A stretch of DNA of 64,000 nucleotides, from positions 496,001 through 560,000 of the forward strand of contig NZ_CP093301.1 in the NCBI RefSeq assembly GCF_024362785.1, in the 5' to 3' direction. The translations under genes were made by a program, and so were the position numbers. Under the pieces are notes generated by a model that was given only the letters and a program-made list of their open reading frames with translations, did no database searches and had not been told where the DNA came from. The DNA is from Evansella sp. LMS18 (lineage in GTDB: Bacteria > Bacillota > Bacilli > Bacillales > Salisediminibacteriaceae). Within the stretch, counting starts at the first letter, position 1; every line of letters begins with the position of its first letter. Positions 47,440-57,160 of this stretch are shown piece after piece.

Positions 47440-47925
47440 ATGAACCGTAAAAATTCCCTGCCAGGATTATTGCTGATAGTTGCTGGCCTCTACTTCCTAC
47501 TTAATCAGTTTAATGTTTCTGTACCATACTCCGATGTTTTATTTACATGGCAGTCTGCCCTGTTGTTTATCGGCCTCATTATGTCCTGGAATGGTTTTTC
47601 AAACCGGGACGATAATAAGATGTTCTCAGGCATTATCCTTCTGGGCCTCGGGGTATATTTCCACGGAGTGATGACTTTTGGTTTCTGGTCATACCACTGG
47701 GGCTATTTTACGTTTATTGCTGGTGCGGCTTTTTTTATGAAGTATTTCGTTAATAAACGTGAAGGTCTTGTCCCTGCGGCAGTACTGATCGCAGTCTCTT
47801 TATTTGCTCTCTACAGCGGACAAATAATGGACTATCTGCGCAGCACGATTGCAGGTTTTGAGTCTTTCTGGCCGTTTATCTTAATTATCATCGGCGTGTA
47901 TTTATTGTTTTTCAAAAAAAAGTAA
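47440..47925 (+). CDS. Small LiaF-TM/DUF5668-like membrane protein
   Basis: A 161-residue protein with about seven short hydrophobic spans, starting PGLLLIVAGLYFLLNQF and ending FWPFILIIIGVYLLFFKKK. The GLLLIxxGxxFLL repeats are typical of the membrane part of LiaF-like and DUF5668 proteins. No soluble domain. AAAGGAG lies 12 bases before the ATG, rather far. It is a lone plus-strand gene between hemA and the ABC transporter. Function unknown; a role in envelope-stress sensing is possible by family. Confidence 0.7.
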   Translation: MNRKNSLPGLLLIVAGLYFLLNQFNVSVPYSDVLFTWQSALLFIGLIMSWNGFSNRDDNKMFSGIILLGLGVYFHGVMTFGFWSYHWGYFTFIAGAAFFMKYFVNKREGLVPAAVLIAVSLFALYSGQIMDYLRSTIAGFESFWPFILIIIGVYLLFFKKK

Positions 47926-47986
47926 TAGTCTTGATGAATAGTTTTAGTGCTTTCGACAAATGCACCTACAATAATATAACAAAAAA

Positions 47987-48018
47987 AGCGGCTTTTTTCA
48001 AAGCTGCCGCTCTATTTT
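47987..48018 (+). terminator. Terminator of the small membrane protein gene
   Basis: AGCGGC (47987-47992) and GCCGCT (48006-48011) flank a T-rich loop, followed by CTATTTTTC. Confidence 0.6.
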
Positions 48019-48038
48019 TCATAGATATCTTAATGAAA

Positions 48039-48071
48039 AAGCACAGCATCCCCTTATTGGCTGCTGTGCTT
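48039..48071. terminator. Terminator of the amino-acid ABC transporter operon
   Basis: AAGCACAGCA (48039-48048) pairs with TGCTGTGCTT (48062-48071). TTTTTCATTA follows on minus and CTCTTTTTCC on plus. It begins 10 bases after the ATPase stop. Confidence 0.8.
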
Positions 48072-48080
48072 CTCTTTTTC

Positions 48081-48812
48081 CTATAAAACTTTACTTAAAA
48101 AATCTTTCGTTCTCTGCTCTTTCGGATTATCGAATAATTCGTTGGAAGGGCCTCTTTCCACTATCCTGCCGTCATGCATATAAACGGTAAAATCGGCTAC
48201 CTCTTTCGCGAAGCCCATTTCGTGGGTAACGACTATCATTGTCATTCCCTCTTTAGCCAGTTTCTTCATTGTCTCCAGCACTTCTCCCACAAGCTCCGGA
48301 TCAAGGGCAGAAGTAGGCTCATCAAAGAGCATGATTTTTGGTTTCATCGCAAGGGCTCTCGCAATTGCTACACGTTGCTTCTGCCCGCCGGAAAGCTTTG
48401 CCGGATAAACATCATATTTATCTCCAAGCCCAACCTTGTCCAGCAATTCCTTCCCTTCCTCAATTGCCTGTTTCTTTTCGATTTTCTTCACCATAATAGG
48501 TGCTTCAATCACGTTTTCCAGGACTGTCTTATGGGGAAACAGATTAAAATGCTGAAAAACCATTCCTACCTGCTGACGTACCTCATTTAAATTATCTTTT
48601 TTTGGTTCTATTTGTTTTCCCTCAAAAATCACTTTCCCGTTATCTTTTATTTCAAGGAAATTGAGACATCGGAGAAGTGTGCTTTTTCCAGAACCACTCG
48701 CTCCCACAAGGCACATAACGTCACTTTCGTTTACTGTCAGGTCTATATCCTTCAGAACATGAAGATCTCCAAATGATTTATTTAGCTTTTCTACACGAAT
48801 CATTTCTTTCAT
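48081..48812 (-). CDS. Polar amino-acid ABC transporter, ATP-binding subunit
   Basis: A 243-residue GlnQ/TcyC-type ATPase. Walker [10 protein letters not shown] (37-45), Q-loop in [17 protein letters not shown], signature [15 protein letters not shown], Walker [14 protein letters not shown] and the switch His in VVTHEMG are intact. [10 protein letters not shown] is characteristic of polar amino-acid importers. It follows the permease gene by 12 bases and forms an importer with the two genes upstream. Confidence 0.94.
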   Translation of the reverse strand: MKEMIRVEKLNKSFGDLHVLKDIDLTVNESDVMCLVGASGSGKSTLLRCLNFLEIKDNGKVIFEGKQIEPKKDNLNEVRQQVGMVFQHFNLFPHKTVLENVIEAPIMVKKIEKKQAIEEGKELLDKVGLGDKYDVYPAKLSGGQKQRVAIARALAMKPKIMLFDEPTSALDPELVGEVLETMKKLAKEGMTMIVVTHEMGFAKEVADFTVYMHDGRIVERGPSNELFDNPKEQRTKDFLSKVL

Positions 48813-48824
48813 CTTTAACTCCCC

Positions 48825-49502
48825 CTATCTTTCACTAACAGACAGCCTGTGCTCGACCCTGTTGACAATCCATGTTAAGATCATCACCATCACTAAATAA
48901 TAGAGAGCAACAATCAGGTATGTCTCCATCGTGTTGAATGTCCCTGCGGCGATTCCCTGCGCCGTCCTGAACAATTCCCCAATAGCCACAAAGGCTGCAA
49001 GTGAAGAGTCTTTTAATGCAATAATGAACTGATTACCAAGTGGAGGAACCGCCCGTCTCATTGCCTGCGGCATAATAATTCTCCGCATCGTTAACGAAGA
49101 AGTCATCCCCAGGGAACGTCCCGCTTCCATCTGTCCTTTGTCGATCGACTGGATGGCGCCCCGGAATATTTCAGCAATATAAGCTGAATTATGTACAGCT
49201 AGGGCAAGGGATGCCGACCAGAAAGGGGAAAGCTGTATAACCTGTGAAAAACCAAAGTAGAGAACAAAAATCTGCACAATCAGCGGTGTTCCCCGGATAA
49301 TCGTAATATAAATATCTGCAAAAACTTTCAGCACTGGCCCCGACAGTTTAATCAGCGCTACAACCACACCGATGACCGTGCCGAGAAGGACTGCAGCAAG
49401 AGTGATACGGAGTGTCAGCCAGGCTGCTTCAAGAAAAAAAGGATATGTACGAATCAATTCTGAGAAGAAAGTTTCAATACTGAATACGCCACCGACTATC
49501 AT
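48825..49502 (-). CDS. Polar amino-acid ABC transporter, permease
   Basis: About 225 residues with five membrane spans. The HEAAAxR motif, part GLNQPEYYEAARSLG in relatives, is here IDKGQMEAGRSLGMTSSLTMRRIIMPQA, the coupling helix that docks the ATPase. IRGTPLIVQIFVLYFG is diagnostic of His/Glu/Gln/Arg-type permeases. ATG 49502 with GAGGTGA five bases upstream is preferred to the longer frame starting at 49565. Confidence 0.92.
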   Translation of the reverse strand: MIVGGVFSIETFFSELIRTYPFFLEAAWLTLRITLAAVLLGTVIGVVVALIKLSGPVLKVFADIYITIIRGTPLIVQIFVLYFGFSQVIQLSPFWSASLALAVHNSAYIAEIFRGAIQSIDKGQMEAGRSLGMTSSLTMRRIIMPQAMRRAVPPLGNQFIIALKDSSLAAFVAIGELFRTAQGIAAGTFNTMETYLIVALYYLVMVMILTWIVNRVEHRLSVSER

Positions 49503-49645
49503 TACTGTCACCTCATTAATGGCAAACACGGCTGTCCGCACATCAGACAGCCTCATTTGCCTCATCTAATAGATATAGTTTTATGGAGTTTACTATGTTT
49601 AGAGGGAAAAAGTGCACTTATTGTGCACATTCTCCTCCTGCTCCC

Positions 49646-50458
49646 TTACTCTTCTCCGATGTTCTCGTCAAAGTACTGGGAGTTAATTTCTTCGTATTTG
49701 CCGCTCTCTCTTATATTTTCGAGCGCCTGATTGATTCCCTCCAGAAGATCATCTTCATTCTGACGAACAGCGACAGCGATTCTTTCCGTGTCAATAAGCT
49801 CACCGACCATCTGGATATCGAGTCCCTGATCTTCGATGTTAATCAGGCCAACGAGGCGGTCAGTGATAACGGCATCATGCCTGCCCTGTGAAAGCGCCTG
49901 TAGGGCAACTACGTCAGAATCATATGTTGGAGTATTCGTTGTATAGTCCTGGATCATTGAATGGTAAGTAGTACCTTCTGCTACCGCCACTTCTGTATTT
50001 TCATCAACATCGTCTATGCCGTTTATATCGCTGTCAGGACGAACGTATAGCTGAGCCCCTGAATAGTAGTAAGGGTCTGAGAAGTCGACCGTTTCCTGCC
50101 GTTCTTCGGTGATTCCCATACTTCCGATGATCGCGTCGTACCTTTCATCCTGTAATCCAAGGATAATGGAATTAAACGCTATCTGATAAGGCTCGCCCTC
50201 TAATCCCAGCTCCTCAGCTATTGCCATTCCAATATCAACATCAAACCCTGCCAGTTCGCCATTCTCGTTAATGTAACTGAATGGCCGGTACTCTCCGGAC
50301 AGGGCAAAAATGAATTTACCGTCCTCCACCGTATGCTCGTCGTATTCACTGCCTTCTCCATCTTCCCCTCCTGCAGAGTCATCATTATCCCCGCAAGCAG
50401 AAAGAAGCAAAGCAGCTCCTAACGAGACAGGTAATATACTTTTAACAAATGCTTTCAT
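49646..50458 (-). CDS. Polar amino-acid ABC transporter, substrate-binding lipoprotein
   Basis: A 270-residue SBP family 3 lipoprotein. The lipobox LLLSAC ends at Cys22, followed by an acidic linker. FSYINENGELAGFDVDIGMAIAEELG and DAIIGSMGITEERQETVDFSDPYYYSGAQLYV are the conserved ligand-site segments, including the Arg that binds the substrate carboxylate. The exact amino acid cannot be told. First gene of the importer operon. Confidence 0.93.
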   Translation of the reverse strand: MKAFVKSILPVSLGAALLLSACGDNDDSAGGEDGEGSEYDEHTVEDGKFIFALSGEYRPFSYINENGELAGFDVDIGMAIAEELGLEGEPYQIAFNSIILGLQDERYDAIIGSMGITEERQETVDFSDPYYYSGAQLYVRPDSDINGIDDVDENTEVAVAEGTTYHSMIQDYTTNTPTYDSDVVALQALSQGRHDAVITDRLVGLINIEDQGLDIQMVGELIDTERIAVAVRQNEDDLLEGINQALENIRESGKYEEINSQYFDENIGEE

Positions 50459-51019
50459 GTAAATCTCCCCCTTATTTTATTTAAACTCCTGGAGAATTTC
50501 TGGAGTTTTCAACAATTCCATTATGTATTGCCAAATTCAAATGCAAAAAACCAGTCTCATTCCATAACTATGCTCAGTGACCTGAATTTTTGTGTAATAA
50601 TAAACAATCAAAAAATTCTAAATATAATGGCATTATCTTTATTATCATAGCAAAATAATTCGTGGAAACTCAAAAGAAGGGAATATCGATGGCCCAGCTT
50701 ATAATTACTTCACGGCGTACTGATGCTTAATATTATGTATAAATCATAAAATCCCTGTTATTTACTGGCTTATCCTCCGTGAGGAAAGGAATGATAACAA
50801 CCGCAGCCAAAATTAGCATAAATAAGATATTGTTTTTTACCCGTTTAACAAAATGTTTAAACTACTTTTTTTCTTTTTTAAAATAAAAAAGTATATTCAT
50901 ATAACATATTTTTACTTTTAAGTTAATCAATACCTGAAAGGATATCCCTTACGTGGAGAAAATGGTACTTCAGGGAAGTGTTGCGACTCCTCAGTCGCTA
51001 ATTGACAAAAACTTTTCAC
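50459..51019. other. Non-coding gap between the importer operon and ysxC
   Basis: AT-rich. A minus-strand frame ending at 50733 encodes a plausible membrane-anchored peptide (ILFMLILAAVVIIPFLTEDKP) but has no start codon with a ribosome-binding site; it may be a decayed gene. No riboswitch motif is recognised. Confidence 0.4.
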
Positions 51020-51062
51020 AAAAAAACCATGCCTCCATTAAATAATGAAGTGCATGGTTTTT
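51020..51062 (-). terminator. Terminator of the lonA-ysxC transcript
   Basis: AAAAACCATGC pairs with GCATGGTTTTT, with an inner CATTA/TAATG stem (51021-51062), followed on minus by TTTTTTGTG. It lies 40 bases past the ysxC stop. Confidence 0.88.
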
Positions 51063-51101
51063 AGAATACTTTAAATCTCCAAAAATCCAAGATTTAAGTT
51101 A

Positions 51102-51692
51102 TTAATTATCAAACAGAAGGCTGCTTAGTTCCCGCCAGGCTTTGTCCTTGCCCTGGCCGGTTTCCGAAGAAAATACAACAATTTTGTCTTCATCCGCCAT
51201 TTCAAGCCCCTCTTTAATCTGTTTCGTGTGCTTGTCCCATTTCCCTCTGGGAATCTTATCCGCCTTTGTCCCGATAATAAGGACAGGCAGTTCATTATGC
51301 TTCAGCCAGTCATACATCATAATGTCATCTTTAGTAGGCTTATGACGGAGATCGATCAGCTGCACTACCCCTTTAAGCTGTTCTCTTTCCTGGAAATAAA
51401 TCTCCATCACTTTTCCCCAGGCTTCCCGCTCCGATTTAGATACTTTCGCATAGCCGTATCCTGGTACATCGACAAAGTGAAAACGCTCATTGATAAAGTA
51501 AAAATTCAATGTCTGCGTTTTCCCTGGCCGCTGAGATGTACGGGCAAGATTCTTTCTCCCGAGAACGGTATTGATAAATGAGGATTTCCCTACATTAGAA
51601 CGTCCGGAAAGAGCCACTTCAGGAAAGGGCCCTCCCGGAAACTGATTTGGTTTAGCTGCACTGATTACTATTTCTGCACTGTTAATTTTCAT
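51102..51692 (-). CDS. ysxC: YsxC/EngB ribosome-biogenesis GTPase
   Basis: Essential TRAFAC GTPase for 50S subunit assembly. The 196-residue protein has G1 GRSNVGKSS (30-38), G2 in the segment [11 protein letters not shown]3 [11 protein letters not shown]4 GTKADKI and G5-like FSSETGQG. It starts 11 bases inside the end of lonA, so the two are translationally coupled, as in B. subtilis. Confidence 0.97.
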   Translation of the reverse strand: MKINSAEIVISAAKPNQFPGGPFPEVALSGRSNVGKSSFINTVLGRKNLARTSQRPGKTQTLNFYFINERFHFVDVPGYGYAKVSKSEREAWGKVMEIYFQEREQLKGVVQLIDLRHKPTKDDIMMYDWLKHNELPVLIIGTKADKIPRGKWDKHTKQIKEGLEMADEDKIVVFSSETGQGKDKAWRELSSLLFDN

Positions 51693-54012
51693 TTGGTTTC
51701 CCCACTAACGCTTCTTTTAATACCTCATCAAGATGAGATACAGGTATAAAAGTTAAGTCTTTCCGGACACTTGCAGGAATGTCATCAAGATCCCGTTCGT
51801 TGTCCTTTGGCATGATAATATGAGTAAGCCCTGCTCGATGGGCGCTCATTGCTTTTTCTTTTAATCCGCCAATTGGCAGCACCCTGCCTCTTAAGGTTAT
51901 TTCACCCGTCATACCAACTTCTTTTCTCACTGCGCGCCCCGTCAGAGCGGATATAAGCGCAGTTGCCATTGTTATTCCGGCAGAAGGGCCGTCTTTAGGG
52001 ATAGCCCCTTCAGGAACATGAATGTGAATGTCATTCTTCTCGTTAAAGCCAGGGTCAATCGATAGCTCTTCTGATTTAGAGCGGATATAACTGAAGGCTG
52101 CCTGCGCAGACTCTTTCATCACATCCCCGAGCTTACCTGTCAGGGTCAGCCGCCCTTTTCCTGGTGACAAGGATACCTCTATCGTTAAAGTGTCCCCTCC
52201 GGCAGTAGTATACGCCAATCCAGTAGCCGCGCCAACCTGGTCTTCCAGCTCTGCTTTCCCATAACGGAAACGGGGCTTCCCGAGAAATTCTTCAATCGTA
52301 TTTTCAGTAACGATTACTCGTTTTTTCTCGCCGGAAACGATAATTTTAGCAGCCTTTCGGCAAATAGTCGCCATTTGCCTTTCCAGGCTACGGACACCAG
52401 CTTCTCTCGTGTAATAACGGACAACCTTCAGGATTGCGTCTTCTTTAACCTGCAGTTTCCCTTTCGTAAGTCCGTGGTCCTTCACCTGTTTAGGAAGAAG
52501 GTATTCTTTCGCTATTTCAAGCTTCTCCACTTCCGTGTAACCAGGTATATGAATGATCTCCATACGGTCCATAAGTGGAGCCGGAATTGCTCCAATATTA
52601 TTCGCAGTTATGACGAACATAACTTTGGAAAGGTCGTATGGTTCCTCAATAAAATGATCACTGAACGAATTATTCTGCTCCGGATCAAGCACTTCCAGCA
52701 TAGCTGCAGAAGGGTCGCCCCGGAAATCACTGGCCATTTTGTCGATTTCATCAAGGAGAAATACAGGGTTTTTAGAACCTGCTTTTCTCATCCCCTGAAT
52801 AATTCTTCCTGGCATCGCACCGACATACGTGCGGCGGTGCCCTCTTATCTCTGCTTCATCCCTGACACCGCCAAGAGACATACGTACAAAATTACGTCCA
52901 AGTGAACGGGCTATTGAGCGGGCGAGGGAAGTTTTACCTACCCCTGGAGGCCCGGCAAGACAGAGTATCGGCCCTTTAAGCTCTCTTGTCAGCTGCTGAA
53001 CTGCGAGATATTCAAGCACTCGCTCCTTGACCTTTTCCAGTCCGTAATGGTCTTCATCAAGAATCTTTTCAGAGCGATGAATATCAAGAAGATCTTCCGT
53101 CTCATAGCCCCATGGAATAACGGTGAGCCATTCCAGATAATTGCGGATAACCGAGCTTTCAGCGGAAGTAGCCGGGATTTTTTCGTATCGGGCAAGCTCC
53201 TTAAGCGCTTTTTCCTCTACAGCTTCAGGCATATCGGCTTCAGCGATTTTATCACGAAGCTCGTCAATTTCCCCTTCTTTTCCTTCTTTGTCTCCCAGTT
53301 CCTTCTGAATCGCCTTCATCTGCTCGCGTAAATAATACTCTTTCTGGGTTTTCTCCATCGACTTTTTGACACGCTGTCCGATTTTCTTTTCAAGCCCCAG
53401 CACTTCTTTCTCATTGCTCAGTATTCTGAGCACCTTCGTGAGACGTTCATTCACCGGGATTGTTTCAAGAATTTCCTGCTTCTGGACAATTTTCAGCGGC
53501 AAATGTGAGGATATAATGTCAGCCAGCCGCCCAGGTTCCAGAATGTCCGACACAGTTGCAAATGTTTCCTGGGAAACCTTTTTGGACAGCCGGATATACT
53601 GTTCAAACTGTTCAAGGACATTTCGCATAAGAGCCTGGTCTTCTGTCGTGTAATCCTGCGGTTCCTCGATCAGTTCCACTTCAGTTTCATAGTAATCTGT
53701 CTTGTCGGTTAACTCGTTTATTCTTCCTCTGCTGAGCCCTTCAACAAGCACACGTATCGTGCCATTCGGAAGTTTCAGCATTTGTTTTACCTTTGCAAGG
53801 GTACCGACAGTATAAATGTCGTTTTCACCAGGATCGTCTACTGAAATTTCCTTTTGCGTTGTAAGAAAAATTTCATGATTATCTACCATAGCCCGTTCCA
53901 GTGCTTCCACTGATTTATCTCTTCCTACGTCCAGATGAAGCACCATTGTAGGATAAACGAGCAATCCTCTTAACGGTAGTAAAGGGAGTTTTCTCAGAGT
54001 TTCTTCACTCAT
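51682..54012 (-). CDS. lonA: ATP-dependent protease LonA
   Basis: Cytosolic AAA+ serine protease of about 776 residues. The N-terminal substrate domain ([26 protein letters not shown]) is followed by a coiled coil and the AAA module with Walker [10 protein letters not shown] and Walker B VFLLDEID. The protease domain has the catalytic Ser in [15 protein letters not shown] and Lys in [16 protein letters not shown] 54012 has GGAGGTG eight bases upstream. The 54022-54432 gap upstream shows no recognisable CtsR operator and no gene. Confidence 0.97.
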   Translation of the reverse strand: MSEETLRKLPLLPLRGLLVYPTMVLHLDVGRDKSVEALERAMVDNHEIFLTTQKEISVDDPGENDIYTVGTLAKVKQMLKLPNGTIRVLVEGLSRGRINELTDKTDYYETEVELIEEPQDYTTEDQALMRNVLEQFEQYIRLSKKVSQETFATVSDILEPGRLADIISSHLPLKIVQKQEILETIPVNERLTKVLRILSNEKEVLGLEKKIGQRVKKSMEKTQKEYYLREQMKAIQKELGDKEGKEGEIDELRDKIAEADMPEAVEEKALKELARYEKIPATSAESSVIRNYLEWLTVIPWGYETEDLLDIHRSEKILDEDHYGLEKVKERVLEYLAVQQLTRELKGPILCLAGPPGVGKTSLARSIARSLGRNFVRMSLGGVRDEAEIRGHRRTYVGAMPGRIIQGMRKAGSKNPVFLLDEIDKMASDFRGDPSAAMLEVLDPEQNNSFSDHFIEEPYDLSKVMFVITANNIGAIPAPLMDRMEIIHIPGYTEVEKLEIAKEYLLPKQVKDHGLTKGKLQVKEDAILKVVRYYTREAGVRSLERQMATICRKAAKIIVSGEKKRVIVTENTIEEFLGKPRFRYGKAELEDQVGAATGLAYTTAGGDTLTIEVSLSPGKGRLTLTGKLGDVMKESAQAAFSYIRSKSEELSIDPGFNEKNDIHIHVPEGAIPKDGPSAGITMATALISALTGRAVRKEVGMTGEITLRGRVLPIGGLKEKAMSAHRAGLTHIIMPKDNERDLDDIPASVRKDLTFIPVSHLDEVLKEALVGKPNEN

Positions 54013-54421
54013 ACAGACCACACCTCCACCTTTCCCTTACCCTTTTTCTGTCTTTGCCAGGGTATGTTTTATATTACTGTTATTGATTTTCGCCAGGCAT
54101 GCAGTGAAACAGTTACCTTTGAAAAATCACATAATAGTTCTTCGAATTTTATCGTCGCTTCCAGCAAAACGATTCTGCTATGACAGCAAAAGTATACAGC
54201 TGCTTTATCCTTATTATTCCTTTTCAATGTATGAAAAAAACAACGTCATTCCGTGGAATCACGTTGACGAATAAAATATTTAAAGTAACTGTAATAATTT
54301 TATCTTATCAAACAGGCTTTGTCTAACAATGCAAATTTATATTATGCTGATTCAACGATTCCCTGATTAAAGTTTTTATAAAACAAGTTTTTATCAGCCA
54401 GGGGGGGCTCCCAACATTAAA

Positions 54422-54441
54422 GGGAGCTGTAATCAGCTCCC
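54422..54441 (-). terminator. Hairpin at the lonB stop codon
   Basis: GGGAGCTG (54422-54429) and CAGCTCCC (54434-54441) with a TAAT loop contain the lonB TGA. The minus tail is only TTTAATG, so termination may be partial. Confidence 0.55.
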
Positions 54442-56121
54442 GGATTGACCTAAGGCAAATGAAGCAGCGGCAGGCAATGGAATTTGCTCTTTCTCCACTT
54501 CTATTTGTTCTGTCTCCTGAACCATACTGAGCTTAAACACCTCGTCCAGCGTGCTTACCGGGTGGATAGACACACCCTCAAATTCTTTAAGTATTGACTG
54601 GAAGTTCGCCTTTGGAATAATAACGTCCGTTGCTCCAGCATGCTTTGCCGCTTCCACCTTCGCAACGACTCCTCCCACAGGCTTCACATCTCCATGGATG
54701 CCAAGTTCGCCAGTCATTGCTACATGGTGGGCAACTGGCTTCTTATGAATCGCGGAATAGATAGCCGTTGCAATGGAGATCCCTGCTGAAGGACCGTCTA
54801 CAGGAATACCGCCTGGAAAATTTACATGGATGTCATAATCAAAGGTGCTTTCTCCCATATTACGCAATACGGTAAGTACATTTTCCACTGATCCTTTTGC
54901 CATACTCTTTCTTTTCACTGTCCGTGTTCTGTCTCCGGTGCTTTCTTCTTCGGCAATACCTGTTATATTAACAGTTCCTTTTCCTTTGTTTTCAATCACA
55001 GTAACCTCAATATCGAGAATCGCTCCCATATTTGGCCCAAATACGCCAAGACCGTTCACAAAACCAACCTTGTCCTCTTTGTGGATTTGTTTTTCCGGCC
55101 GAGGTGGCCTCTGGGAAGAGTGGATGACCCATTCCACATCTCTTGATGTAATGGTGTCCCTCCCCTCGCTTGATGCCATTCCGGCGGCGAGTTGAATGAT
55201 ATTTACAGCTTCCCTGCCGTTAGCCGCATATCGGGAGGTAAAATCGAATACTCCTTCTTCTACCTTCAGGTTTAATTTTTCCACGGCTTTCTTTGCGACG
55301 ATCATTATCTCGGATGGAGTGAGGGAACGGAAATACACTTCCATGCATCTGGATCTGATCGCTGGAGGAATCTCTTCAGGTGACCTGGTAGTAGCCCCAA
55401 TAAGCCGGAAATCTGCGGGAAGGCCATTTTTGAAAATATCATGTATATGCTCGGGGATCTGGTGGTTTTCTTCACTGTAATAGGCACTTTCAAGATATAC
55501 TCGCCGGTCCTCCAGAACCTTCAGAAGCTTATTCATCTGAATCGAATGCAGCTCGCCAATCTCATCGATAAACAGCATCCCGCCATGTGCTTTTGTCACT
55601 GCCCCTTGTTTTGGCTGAGGTATCCCTGCCTGCCCCATAGAGCCCGCTCCCTGATAAATCGGATCATGGACTGACCCTATAAGAGGATCCGCTATACCGC
55701 GTTCATCGAATCTTGCAGTCGCCCCATCGATTTCAATAAAAACAGAGTTCTTTCTGAAAGGAGACACCGGGTTCTGTTTCGCTTCTTCAAGAACAAGACG
55801 TGCTGCAGCTGTCTTCCCAACCCCCGGCGGACCGTAAATGATTACATGCTGAGGATTAGGTCCGCATAATGCTGCCTGGAGACTTTTAACCCCATCTTTC
55901 TGCCCCACAATATCACTGAATTTTTTCGGACGGATTTTTTCCGACAATGGTTCACTTAATCGTACCGCTCTCATTCTCCTTAGCTGTTCCATTTCTTTCC
56001 TTGATTCTTTATCTACGGAGACCTTTTGGGTACGCTGGCTTCTTAGTAAATTCCAGAAATACAGGCCTATCACTACTCCAAAGAAGAGTTGAATAAAGAA
56101 GGCAAAGCCTGTCAGATTCAT
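54433..56121 (-). CDS. lonB: Forespore Lon-like protease LonB
   Basis: Membrane-anchored Lon of about 562 residues. An N-terminal span (about 5-24) replaces the LonA substrate domain. Walker A GPPGVGKT is at 97-104, GGMLFIDEIGELHSIQ is Walker B, and the protease domain has Ser in PVDGPSAGISIATAIYS and Lys in VGGVVAKVEAAKHAG. In B. subtilis LonB is made in the forespore under sigma-F. ATG 56121 has GGAGGG seven bases upstream, and a sigma-F/G-like promoter lies 37 bases upstream; the longer frame to 56250 would cross that promoter and is rejected. Confidence 0.94.
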   Translation of the reverse strand: MNLTGFAFFIQLFFGVVIGLYFWNLLRSQRTQKVSVDKESRKEMEQLRRMRAVRLSEPLSEKIRPKKFSDIVGQKDGVKSLQAALCGPNPQHVIIYGPPGVGKTAAARLVLEEAKQNPVSPFRKNSVFIEIDGATARFDERGIADPLIGSVHDPIYQGAGSMGQAGIPQPKQGAVTKAHGGMLFIDEIGELHSIQMNKLLKVLEDRRVYLESAYYSEENHQIPEHIHDIFKNGLPADFRLIGATTRSPEEIPPAIRSRCMEVYFRSLTPSEIMIVAKKAVEKLNLKVEEGVFDFTSRYAANGREAVNIIQLAAGMASSEGRDTITSRDVEWVIHSSQRPPRPEKQIHKEDKVGFVNGLGVFGPNMGAILDIEVTVIENKGKGTVNITGIAEEESTGDRTRTVKRKSMAKGSVENVLTVLRNMGESTFDYDIHVNFPGGIPVDGPSAGISIATAIYSAIHKKPVAHHVAMTGELGIHGDVKPVGGVVAKVEAAKHAGATDVIIPKANFQSILKEFEGVSIHPVSTLDEVFKLSMVQETEQIEVEKEQIPLPAAASFALGQSGS

Positions 56122-56157
56122 GATAAAACCCTCCTGACTAAAGTTTGGTGTGCTGTT

Positions 56158-56186
56158 TATTATCTCCTTAAGAGCCATGGATAATC
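56158..56186 (-). promoter_or_regulatory. Sigma-F/G-like promoter of lonB
   Basis: On minus: GATTA, 14-base spacer, GGAGATAATA. The -10 fits the forespore pattern GGnnAnAmTR fully and the -35 fits GYWTA at four of five positions. Confidence 0.55.
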
Positions 56187-56296
56187 TTGAAATACGAATG
56201 AGGGAATAATTTACATAAGAAGGCATGGTGGGAGGAGGAAGACGGCGCATGCGTATAAAATTAATGGTTCACGGGGAAGGCGGGAGGCGGGCACAT

Positions 56297-56400
56297 GGGG
56301 GTTGAGGGGGTTGAGGGGGTTGAGGGGGTTGAGGGGGTTGAGGGGGTTGAGGGGGTTGAGGGGGTTGAGGGGGTTGAGGGGGTTGAGGGGGTTGAGGGGG
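56297..56400 (+). repeat. 9-bp G-rich tandem repeat (GGGGGTTGA), eleven units
   Basis: Eleven perfect copies of GGGGGTTGA run from 56297 to 56395 and end in GGGGG. The plus strand thus has twelve G5 runs spaced by four bases, a strong G-quadruplex pattern; the minus strand is C-rich. Open frames across it (GVEGVE, PLNPLN and similar) are by-products of a unit length divisible by three. Confidence 0.95.
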
Positions 56401-56404
56401 TCAT

Positions 56405-57000
56405 CCTGGCACTTCGGAACCCGGTCCCAGCGTACCCGATACATCGGTGCCACGTTGAGCGAGGGAGCATTCACGAGTATATGCGAGTTTTCAACACCAT
56501 TTTAACCTGGCACTTTTGCTCCTGGAACCACCGTTCCTGGAACCGCGGTGCCAGGTTGAACGAACGAGCATTCACGAGTATATGCGAGTTTTCAACACCA
56601 TTTTAACCTGGCACTTTTGCTCCTGGAACCAGCGTTCCTGGAACCTCGGTGCCAGGTTGAACGAGCGAGCTTTCAGGAGTATTAGCGAGGTTTCAGCACC
56701 ATTTCAACCTGGCACTTTTGCTCCTGGAACCAGCGTTCCTGGAACCTCGGTGCCAGGTTGAACAAACGAGCTTTCACGAGTATGAGCGAGGTTTCAGCAC
56801 CATTTCAACCTGGCACCTTTGCTCCCGGAACCACCGTTCCTGGAACCTCGGTGCCAGGTTGAACAAACGAGCATTCACGAGTATATGGGAGTTTTCAACA
56901 CCATTTTTAACCTGGCACTTTTGCTCCTGGAACCAGCGTTCCTGGAACCTCGGTGCCAGGTTGAACGAGCGAGCTTTCAGGAGTATTAGCGAGTTTTCAG
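56405..57000. repeat. 101-bp tandem repeat with internal hairpins, six copies
   Basis: Units start at 56405, 56506, 56607, 56708, 56809 and 56911 (the fifth is 102 bp; the sixth stops after 90 bp). Each has arms CCTGGCAC...GTGCCAGG enclosing GGAAC...GTTCC, then GTTGAA...TTCAAC. The first unit is the most diverged. Two sequence types alternate in the second half (TTCACGAGTATATGCG and TTTCAGGAGTATTAGCG). 101 is not a multiple of three, so reading frames shift each unit and coding is unlikely. Confidence 0.95.
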
Positions 57001-57120
57001 TTGCAGTAAACTCCACCAACGGCAAGCCCTGGCCAAAACACCTAACCTCCCCTGCCACCACGTAACCTTCCCACTAACCTGACTTCGCTAATTAACCGCC
57101 AACCTTATACAAAATATCTA

Positions 57121-57146
57121 AAAAACCAGGCAGTCGCCTGGTTTTT
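57121..57146 (-). terminator. Terminator of the comB-comA-VOC operon
   Basis: AAAAACCAGGC (57121-57131) and GCCTGGTTTTT (57136-57146), 4-base loop, T-run on minus. It begins 15 bases after the VOC gene stop. Confidence 0.92.
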
Positions 57147-57160
57147 CACCTTCACCTTTA

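Noticed and set aside
50733-50819. 28-codon minus-strand peptide with a membrane-like segment
   Set aside because: The peptide looks protein-like, but the ATG has no ribosome-binding site and no start is available upstream; at best a decayed fragment.
54022-54432. Expected CtsR operator upstream of lonA
   Set aside because: No GGTCAAA direct repeat is visible on either strand, so heat-shock control by CtsR cannot be claimed.
56405-57000. CRISPR array
   Set aside because: There are no unique spacers between short repeats; the whole 101-bp unit is repeated. No cas genes are present.
56211-57061. Several open frames on both strands across the 9-bp and 101-bp repeats
   Set aside because: They arise from a 9-bp unit divisible by three and from repeat periodicity; compositions are monotonous, no ribosome-binding sites precede them, and the frame shifts at every 101-bp unit.
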